In this document: one piece after another, positions 57,031 to 64,000 of the stretch | Numbering within the stretch: position 1 is the stretch's first letter | How the letters are laid out: the number at the start of each line of letters is the position of its first letter | Assembly: GCA_019925095.2 (NCBI GenBank) | Contig: CM034402.1 | Coordinates: 6,397,501-6,461,500, forward strand | From: Dendrolimus kikuchii | Lineage: Eukaryota; Arthropoda; Insecta; Lepidoptera; Lasiocampidae | Length of the DNA stretch: 64,000 bases | Direction of reading: 5' to 3' | Program-made: the position numbers and the translations under genes | The notes under the pieces: generated by a model | The model's database searches: none | Told to the model about the DNA's origin: nothing | The model's input: only the letters and a program-made list of their open reading frames with translations

Positions 57031-57298
57031 ATAGAACTTTTTTTATGACATATCTCTGCAAACCTATTTTCGAGCTCTAATTAGATATGATTATCATTCC
57101 TTCGGTTAAGTTTACAGACAATGTTCGTTCGGGAAATGAATATTCCGCTAATCATGGATCTGTACTTTTTTTCATTAAAACTTACAGAATACGACCCCAT
57201 GGTCCGTCCCTGAATAATTACAGCGCTGCTCAGGAATTTGAAAGAGAGTACACGCGTCGTGCTAATGAATATCTAATTATACTTGATGAGTTTGGTTC

Positions 57299-57448
57299 GT
57301 TGTTATGGCGGCATGCTCTAGACCAGGGGTGGTAGCCATCCAGACGAGCAAATGTCCTACCATCTGGTTGTGGCTTGTTTTATCCCCTGTTACGACAGGC
57401 CGCCAAACCGCAAGAAATTGCATCCTTTCTCCGTTCCAGCACGAATAG
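57299..57448 (-). mobile_element. Retroposon family B, copy 17 (head half)
   Basis: GTTGTTATGGCGGCATGCTC to TTTCTCCGTTCCAGCACGAATAG. The tail half is absent; upstream is unrelated DNA with an 82-codon frame of no known kind. Confidence 0.85.
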
Positions 57449-57592
57449 ATGTAATCTGTATAAATAAAATTTCCTATAATATATAATTCTAATGATTAAA
57501 ATACGAAAACTAAAATCTTCTTTTTCTTTTTTTTGTAGCTTCAAATGACTTCAACATTAAAATTTAAATCGAGATATTTATTCAGGTTATAA

Positions 57593-58414
57593 TCTGTGAT
57601 ATTATGAAATTCTAAGTAAGCCGTGTCTGTACATTGAAGCTATTTAACTAAAAACAACTGGAATACACTATACCTATGTATACGAAGGAAAACACGATGC
57701 ATTTTTTTTAGATTGTCTGTCTGTTTAACAGTGTGTCTATTTGTTCGGGATTCACGTAAAAAGTACTTTGCCGATTTCGGTGTTCGCTGATGGACAGCAA
57801 AGTACATACATACACATACATACATAACTTCACGCCAGTTCCCTTGCGGGGTAGGCACGAACAACAGAGTGCCATTTAGGCTTATTCTTACACACCTCAC
57901 TTGCCTCTTTGACATTCATAACTCTTGTCATGCACGCTCGTCTGTTCTTAAGGCTCCTGACATCACCTTCTGCTAGTACACGATCAATTTGATCATGGAA
58001 GGTGTGTCGTGGCCTTCCACGACTTCTGCATCCATCCACTTTTGCATGGACAGCAAAGTCTTAGACTTAAAATTTGCGCTACTTTTTATCCTGGGAATCC
58101 CGCGGGAATTTTTATGGGAATGATTTGAAATGATGAGATTGAAAGGAAAATTAGAATTACAAAGCGGTAGTTTCACCGAACGATAGCAAATTTTATGTCA
58201 TAAAATGTGTGACACTTTTTATCTCGGGTATCCCGCAGGAATTTTCCCGCTAGCGGTTTGAAGTTGTTCGGGTGCATAAAAATAGGTTTTTCCCGATACA
58301 GTTTTCACTAAAACGATGGCTTATATTATTTTTTAAATCCTGTAGTACTTTGTGTCCCAGAAAACCCGCCGGAATTTCAAGTCAAGCGTGTACAAAGTCA
58401 AGGGTATATCCTAG
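57593..58414 (+). mobile_element. Helitron-like family D, copy 4, with nested LINE
   Basis: TCTGTGATATTATGAAATTC to GTCAAGGGTATATCCTAG, flanked by A and T. Interrupted by LINE copy A6; without it the element is about 565 bp and colinear with D2. Non-coding. Confidence 0.8.
57804..58046 (-). mobile_element. LINE family A, copy 6 (nested)
   Basis: Minus strand, DGCRSRGRPRHTFHDQIDRV to YPARELA-stop, then the (TACA)n tail. Flanked by a 13-14 bp duplication TGGACAGCAAAGT at 57791-57803 and 58047-58059, which is D-family sequence, so this insertion is younger than D4. Confidence 0.93.
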
Positions 58415-58908
58415 TGATTTTTATAAAGTCTTTTGGACTGGCCACAGGATCTTTGAATGGTTACAAGAATTTCAAAGCAGTCATTAATATTTCTTTTTTA
58501 AATTTTGTTATTATACCCAGCTAGGTTGTTTGATTGAAGACCAAACCTATAGCGACATGATCATTCATTATAATTAAGTATAAGATTGATATTCGGCAGT
58601 ATATTATTGTATTCGTTTATAATAGTTGTTTGGAAAATGGTTATCTATATATTATATAAATCAAGTATAAATGAGTACTTTTGATTTTCTTTAATTTTTA
58701 CTTAATAAAATCATTGGTCAAAATATAAATCAGGCAAGCAAAATCGCTAGCGATATGATCAAATAATACTATGATACGATAAAACTATGATCAAATAATA
58801 CTACCTGTCGTTGGAATATGATATTTAAATTCATTTATAAACATTTATATATTTATTTGTATGGTATCTATATTAAGTATATATCTATGTAATATATAAA
58901 ATTTCTGC

Positions 58909-58913
<5 letters not shown>
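58415..58913. other. AT-rich stretch
   Basis: Includes a 22 bp echo (GATCAAATAATACTA at 58758 and 58791). Otherwise nothing. Confidence 0.4.

Positions 58914-58961
<48 letters not shown>
58914..58961. repeat. (AT)n microsatellite
   Basis: Pure AT alternation of about 45 bp. Confidence 0.95.
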
Positions 58962-58966
<5 letters not shown>

Positions 58967-59017
58967 TGTAAGTACTTTGTACTATATGTTACGTATACCA
59001 CCATCGCCATTATCATC

Positions 59018-59150
59018 TCAATTCATTCCTGGGGTTGTCTGGAGATCGCTTTTTAGCGATAAGACCGCCCTTTGTACATGACTAGATATAATTTTAGTCT
59101 TTAAGTTCATGTTTGTATTGGTGTACAATAAAGAGTTATCTATCTAAATA
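59018..59150 (+). repeat. LINE 3' UTR, family K copy 3
   Basis: TGGGGTTGTCTGGAGATCGC TTTTTAGCGATAAGACCGCC ... GTACAATAAAGAGTTATCTATCTA. The GATCGC-TTTTTA-GCGATA hairpin block and the (TATC)-like tail are typical of a widespread insect LINE 3' end (general knowledge). Confidence 0.7.
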
Positions 59151-59730
59151 AACTTTAATCATTTCGCAGGGCCAAGAAGGTATTTTTATTATCAAATTTT
59201 CTGTAGATATATGTAAAAGGTTTCTTATTTTTATCCCAAACGAATACATTAAGGTAAACACATATAAATTCGTGTCACGTCCGAACGATTTTCAAGTGTC
59301 GCGCGACATCTTCGACAATTCTTATTTTCACCGTCAATTTTTTAAAAAAAAACCTCGCATACTGTTTGTGGATGTTAGCCGAACAGAGAAAATCCCTTAC
59401 TGTTGTTAAAATTATTTACTTGTTAAATATAAGTCCCTTTTTGGATTCGTCTCACGTATTACCGTGTCGTTGCGAGGTGCTGCCTCATTTACGATTCCTC
59501 GCGGCAACTGGCGAAATAATGTGAATTGCCTTTTTCTTTTTTTTTAACTGAAATATAAATTACAATAGAAATACAGATTTGCTACTCTCTATGTGAGGGC
59601 TAGCGACAGTTGCAATTCAGCAAAAATTGTAATGTGGATATTTGTGGCACTGTCGTTAGTTGCCCCACATCACCTTTCCGAGTGGAGTCGTACATACTAA
59701 ATTAAGTACAGTTATATAATTTAATCATCT
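59151..59730. other. Unresolved stretch
   Basis: GCTAGCGACAGTTGCA and GGCACTGTCGTTAGTTGCCC (59610-59665) are imperfect inverted repeats; no element boundaries seen. Confidence 0.35.
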
Positions 59731-60205
59731 TGAAATTCCCACGAGATTCCCGGGACACAAAGTACCGCAGATATCGTTTTAGTGAAAACTGTGTCGGAAT
59801 AAGCTAAATTTTATGCACCCGAACAACTTCGAACCGCACCTGGGAAAATTCCCACAGGATTCGCGGAACAAAAATATCATACATTTTATTAAATAAAATT
59901 TGATATCGATCAATAAAAAGGTAACATTTGAATTCGTTTTTTTTCAATCTGGCCATTTTAAATCATTACCATAAAAAATTCCGCGGCATTCCCAGGATAA
60001 AAAGCAACGCAGACTTTAAGTCTAGAAATTTGCTGGCGACCAGCGAAACCGCATCGGAGTCGGCCCAGTAGTTTTTACTTGAATCCCGAACAAACAGACA
60101 TGAAATCTAAAAAATTGCATCGTGTTCTCCATTGTGTATGTAGTCTATTCCAGTTGTTTCTTTTAATAGCTTCAATGCAACACAGCATGTTTAGAATTTT
60201 ATAAT
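59731..60205 (-). mobile_element. Helitron-like family D, copy 5 (CTAG end lost)
   Basis: Minus strand: CTTGAAATTCCCACGAGATT, TTTATGCACCCGAACAACTT, AAAAATTGCATCGTGTTCTC and AGCATGTTTAGAATTTTATA. The terminal CTAG side is missing. Confidence 0.75.
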
Positions 60206-60302
60206 TGTTGTGTTATAAACGTCTCACTTCAGTGTGCTAATAACTGGCTTTTACTTCGCACGCATCCCGCTCTCGTACGTAACAATAATATTACAGATTC
60301 CA

Positions 60303-60366
60303 GTCATTTTTTTCATAGCTTCAATGTACAAACACGGCATGTTTAGAATTTTATAATATTATACAT
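60303..60366 (-). mobile_element. Family D 5' fragment (copy 6)
   Basis: CATAGCTTCAATGTACAAAC ACGGCATGTTTAGAATTTTATAATATTAT: the first 65 bp of D, in the same orientation as copy 5 and 100 bp away. Confidence 0.7.
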
Positions 60367-60853
60367 TTCAATTAATAGTTTATTTCTATGTTTGATTTGT
60401 ATATGGGTTTCATTATTAAGCGACTGCGACGCAACCCAGGATCGCGACGCTCAGGTTGGGAAAGAATGCCAAAGGGGAAGTCACTGTTGCTCCCGAAATA
60501 ACCGGGTACACTTTATTACTGTTGTACTCATTGTGTGTAACAATTAAATTGCTAATAAAATAAAATGCACAACAAAATAAAAACGTGGCTGAATAAACTT
60601 TGTAAGCGCTTTATGAATTAAAATAACGTTCAATCTGTTTATAGTATTTAGAAAGTAAATATTTATTAAGAGAAAATTTTAAAAAAAGTTTGTTCAGCGA
60701 ACATTTGCAATTTTAGTAAAACTAAAATTGTCTAGACGCAAGAGTGGCAAAAATATTTTTGTGTGTTTTTCACCGAACTAAGGCCAGGCATCCTAGAAGT
60801 TATCATAAAATTTAATAAAAGTCATCTTCAAAAGTCCGAGCAATTTTTATGTA
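60367..60853. other. AT-rich stretch
   Basis: A short GC-richer patch at 60420-60520; nothing recognised. Confidence 0.4.
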
Positions 60854-60898
60854 TATCTCTAAAACCGTGGGTCATAAAGACCCACGGTTTTAGAGATA
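60854..60898. repeat. Perfect 20 bp hairpin with 5-base loop
   Basis: TATCTCTAAAACCGTGGGTC (60854-60873) is exactly mirrored at 60879-60898 around ATAAA. It abuts the tail end of SINE F copy 4. Confidence 0.92.
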
Positions 60899-61192
60899 AT
60901 AACTATAATAACAGCCCATAAACGTCCCACTGCTGGGCTCGGGCTTCCCAGTTTATAGGGGAGTGGACAAAAAAGCCGCGACGCTTGTCCAAGGAGATTG
61001 ACGTGCTAGACACATCGGGTATCTCGATGTGCTAGTTTCATCACGTTTTCTTTCACCGTTAGCATATGATAATTGTAACAATATGCACATGAGGTCAAAA
61101 AACTGTCTAAGTGGTGTATGTTTTACGGCCAGAATTGTAACCTGCACTCTTAAGGTTACAAAAGCGTGTGCCGTCCACTAAGCTTCCACGGC
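60899..61192 (-). mobile_element. SINE family F, copy 4 (near full length)
   Basis: Minus strand. The complement starts AGCCGTGGAAGCTTAGTGGACGG (A-box side) with GTGCAGGTTACAATTCTGGCC as a degenerate B box, then GACCTCATGTGCATATTGTT, TCGAGATACCCGATGTG, GGAAGCCCGAGCCCAGCAG and GGGCTGTTATTAT. Confidence 0.78.
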
Positions 61193-61254
61193 TTTTTAAA
61201 TAAAAAATCTTAATTAAAATGAAATCTGATAATACATTTATATTTTACCGAATT

Positions 61255-61600
61255 CATTAGGAGCGTGTATGGTTAAATTGTTCCACCTGATTCCGCCTAC
61301 ATCATTCCATCTTCAGATGACAATGCGCTCTGGTCTATGTCATCATTTCACGGTGGAAATACCACCAGAGCGAACAACAACGTTTTGCCTCCACGTTTCT
61401 TCTGCGTACGGCAGAGCTATGGAATGTACTACCAGATCCCGTTTTTCCCGCAAAATTATAATCTAGGCGTCTTCAAGTCTCGTGTGAGTAGGTATTATCT
61501 AGGTAAGCGTGCTCCATCTTCTACCGCATCATCGTCTGACATTAGCCCTGATCGTGGTCAAACGCGAACCAACTTTAAAAAAATATTTCAGATATCTAAA
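61255..61600 (+). pseudogene. Jockey/CR1-like LINE ORF2 C-terminus
   Basis: VKLFHLIPPTSFHLQMTMRS then HHFTVEIPPERTTTF in one frame, and after a frame change NYNLGVFKSRVSRYYLGKRA PSSTASS in another. This is the usual end of a lepidopteran LINE ORF2 (RVNRHLLG-type motif). At least one frameshift lies around 61400-61440. Remnants of the same family occur at 18.97 and 22.15 kb. Confidence 0.75.
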
Positions 61601-62344
61601 ACAAATACGTATGAATGTTACCTTATTTCAACAATTCCAGACCAATACAAATAATCATAGGAACTATCCCTTCCCAGCAATTTAACGGGATCGCAAATGG
61701 GTCTACATGAATTTATTTATTATTTTCGTGTCCGCAATATCACTAAACATCTACGATATCCGGCTATATATGTTACATACAATGTGTGAAAAGAGTCATA
61801 TCGTAAAACACCTACATAAGAGATTACATAGTAGTGATATTTATCTTTAAACTTTGTCAAATCTACTGCGACTCATGTCAGTTTGAAACTGTCGAAAAAT
61901 TTCATACTTTATGCTATGTCGTAATATATAAGAACAATGCAATATATCTGAAATTGAGAATTTATCAGTCTCTCTTAAAAGAACCAATTTTGACCATTAG
62001 GAGTAACATATCACTATGTAATAACACACATCTAAATAACATTTAGGATATCCATTCTTGAATTGTTAGAGGGTAATAACCTATAAAGAAATTGAACCGT
62101 AAAAATCAGATAAAAGAGACTCGTTATGTAATACTTAGGCGATTGTGAGCAAAATCTGTATTGAAATAGATTTATATCTGAGGACATTTGTTTATATTTG
62201 CTTTAGTTAAGTAGTTGCTTGCGAATAAGACCTTATCGTCTTGACTGACTTGACAACTTATTTCTTAATTGGAAAATTTCTGTCCAAATTACCTATGATA
62301 CGGACTACTCGCCATTTTCTCAAGTCGACTAATTACTTAACTAA
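61601..62344. other. AT-rich stretch
   Basis: Nothing recognised beyond a possible LINE 3' UTR at its left. Confidence 0.45.
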
Positions 62345-63092
62345 TCTATATTAATATTATAAAGCTGAAGAGTTTGTTTGTTTAAACGAGCTAATCTCAG
62401 GAACCGCTGGTCGATTTCAAAAATTCTTTCAGTGTTGAATAGTACATTTATCGACAAAGGCTATAGGCTATATTATATATTCAAAAAAATTAGGGATCCT
62501 TACTAAATGTCCAATAATGTAACCCAAGGTGTAAAAAAATTACCCGAAAAAATCCTTACACGGCGTGCGCTGCGAAAACTATTGATTATAGAACGAAACA
62601 ATGTACTACCACTTTGCAGAACATATAATTGTCTACAAAAAATATCGCGTAACTATTGTAGTTATCTCACAATAAGTGTTTTCTTCTATTTTTTTAAATA
62701 ATTAAAATGCCGTCGCTTCAAAAACTCTTTATTTTGTACCTTGGTATTAATCCTTATCAAAATAAATTACTCCATATTTAAGACGAATTCAATACCTTTC
62801 TAGAACTTTTTGAATTATTCCATTCGGACGTTTCATTCAAAAGATATCGCGATATTTAAAATGTAAGTATTAGTGTTATAGCCAAATATACTAATATTGT
62901 TTGATTGAACGCGCTAATCTCAGGAACTACTGGTCTGATTTGAAAAATTCTTTCAGTGTTGGATAGATCCTTTATCGCGGAAGGCTATCATCACGCTGAG
63001 ACCAATAGTAGCGGAGCACCAATGGAGAATGTATCAAAATCGGAGGGTTTTGAAAGCAAATTCCACGCTGACGACGTCGCGGGCACAGCTAG
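62345..63092 (+). mobile_element. Helitron-like family C, copy 2 (complete)
   Basis: TCTATATTAATATTATAAAG to GACGTCGCGGGCACAGCTAG, flanked by A62344 and T63093. Carries the same internal duplication (AGCTAATCTCAGGAACCGCT at 62390; CGCTAATCTCAGGAACTACT at 62912) and the same middle block (AATGTACTACCACTTTGCAG) as copy C1, in opposite orientation. The 64-codon frame at 62507-62701 is not conserved in C1 and is not a gene. Confidence 0.85.
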
Positions 63093-63617
63093 TGCAAATA
63101 TAAAACAGGCGTAAGTGATGGTTTCATAGATTTGTAGGAGGATCGTTATGGTAACAACGGAACTTTTATTTTACCTTAATTTCACTGTTGGTATATAACT
63201 TTCTTACTTTTTCACCAAAAAAGGTCTGTAGTTGATTAAAATTGTTCAACAGTTAACAGTCATTCATCATCATCATCATCACCAGAGCTTAAATCTTTGT
63301 TGTGTTCGGCGCCGTTGCTTTGACTCACGGGTTCCGCTTTCCTTCTTTTTCTTCACCATTTCGCGCTGTTTTCAACATCCCTCGATTTGAGACCATTGTA
63401 CGTTTATCAACTTCACGAGGTCAAGCCAGCATTTTTTGAGCCTACCCCTTCGTCGTCGACCTGGCTAAACATTTGTTCACTACGTAACTAGCCGGCTTCC
63501 ATAAACCGTAGTAATAGTTACTAGAATTCACGAAGGGGAGCAGGCTTAACTCGTTGCTGAATGTGCTTATGCACATTGCGATAGTATACGTGTCTGACAA
63601 AGCGACCAGTTTTGTTC
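63093..63617. other. Unresolved stretch with (ATC)n
   Basis: A short (ATC)n microsatellite at 63264-63282; a slightly GC-richer part at 63300-63540 with no frame or repeat match recognised. Confidence 0.45.
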
Positions 63618-63821
63618 CTGGAGAATAGCAGACACGTTAATGGCCCACATGATAGAAAATAGTTACCGTCGCCTATGAACATTTGCAACCATAGATGCAA
63701 CCAATGCGCTGCCGGCTGCGAATGGAAGACTACAGCGTGGCCAATAATAGCAGAACACAACAAAAGATTACTCGAGGTTGTTATGGCGGCATACTCTAGA
63801 CCAGAGGTGGTAGCCATCCAG
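63618..63821 (-). mobile_element. Retroposon family B, copy 18 (diverged, truncated)
   Basis: Minus orientation: GAATAGCAGACACGTTAATG GCCCAC, ACCGTCGCCTATGAACATTT and GGTGGTAGCCATCCAGACG. Contains an extra AACACAACAAAAGATTACTCG. Joins directly to repeat O. Confidence 0.75.
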
Positions 63822-63825
63822 ACGT

Positions 63826-64000
63826 GAAGGAGTGAGCCCCAATAGGGTGGAGGAGTGAGATGGAATGCTCCTCCGTCTTAAAGGAAGATCTTCCAGCGAG
63901 GCTAACGTTGTTACTCGCAGGCCTAGGCCCATCTGTTATAGTTGAAATTTTGTATATATTCTTTGTATGTTTCGGGAAACGTTTGTGACATCAATTATTG
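63826..64000 (+). repeat. Repeat family O, copy 3 (cut by window end)
   Basis: GAGTGAGATGGAATGCTCCT, AAAGGAAGATCTTCCAGCGA, GGCCTAGGCCCATCTG and GGGAAACGTTTGTGACATCA. It is the uninterrupted form that shows copy 2 was split. Confidence 0.8.

Noticed and set aside
62507..62701. 64-codon frame inside Helitron C2
   Set aside because: The equivalent part of the inverted partner at 27.9-28.2 kb does not keep the frame, so it is not under coding constraint.

Overview
The window looks like intergenic or heterochromatic DNA from an insect, most probably a moth or butterfly (Lepidoptera). It is AT-rich, the longest open frames are short, and nearly every frame over about 60 codons is either an antisense or off-frame reading of a repeat or stands alone without splice or homology signals. 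I recognise no host protein gene, rRNA or true tRNA gene. The Lepidoptera call rests on repeat types I associate with that order: the retroposon tail containing GGCGATGGTAA and CCATC, Helitron-like elements starting TCTATA and ending GCTAG, and LINE tails reading GTACAATAAAGAGTT. The species cannot be named.

The repeats fall into families, lettered here for cross-reference. A: six 5'-truncated LINE copies (0.5, 10.6, 25.4, 39.4, 40.9, 57.8 kb), each with a (TACA)n-type tail directly after the ORF stop and a 9-14 bp target-site duplication. B: about eighteen copies of a ~310 bp retroposon running from TCCGTGCAGG to TGCAATAAAA. C, D and E: Helitron-like elements with 5' TC, 3' CTAG and insertion between A and T. 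F and S2: tRNA-headed SINEs. G: short, largely palindromic MITEs ending in GGAACCGGCC. K: a LINE 3' tail. I, L, M, O and Q: unnamed repeat pairs or triplets. Three solo LTRs (15.2, 21.6 and 37.2 kb) all lie between ATAT duplications. There is one deleted mariner with both TIRs and TA duplications, and several decayed LINE ORF ends, including R1-like ones at 18.2-18.9 and 37.9-38.5 kb.

Layout: 0-10 kb is scattered MITE, SINE and LINE debris. 10-20 kb holds LINE ORF ends, B copies, a solo LTR inside a Helitron-like element and an inverted R1-like LINE end. 20-29 kb carries solo LTR 2, a repeat of the window's first 345 bp, a SINE/Helitron junction and a MITE with a Helitron inserted in it. 29-42 kb has B, O, SINE and LINE remnants and solo LTR 3. 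42-56 kb is sparse, with one nearly identical inverted segment pair (44.4/54.6 kb) carrying a short open frame, the mariner, and a GC-rich MITE. 56-64 kb has clustered B copies, a LINE nested in a Helitron-like element, a perfect 20 bp hairpin and the inverted partner of the 27.5 kb Helitron.

Nothing here works as an operon or pathway. The biology is insertion history: the order of events can be read from nested junctions and target duplications. The most unusual observations are the shared ATAT target of all three LTRs, the conserved open frame next to a Helitron-like end in two inverted copies, and a set of perfect short-loop hairpins.
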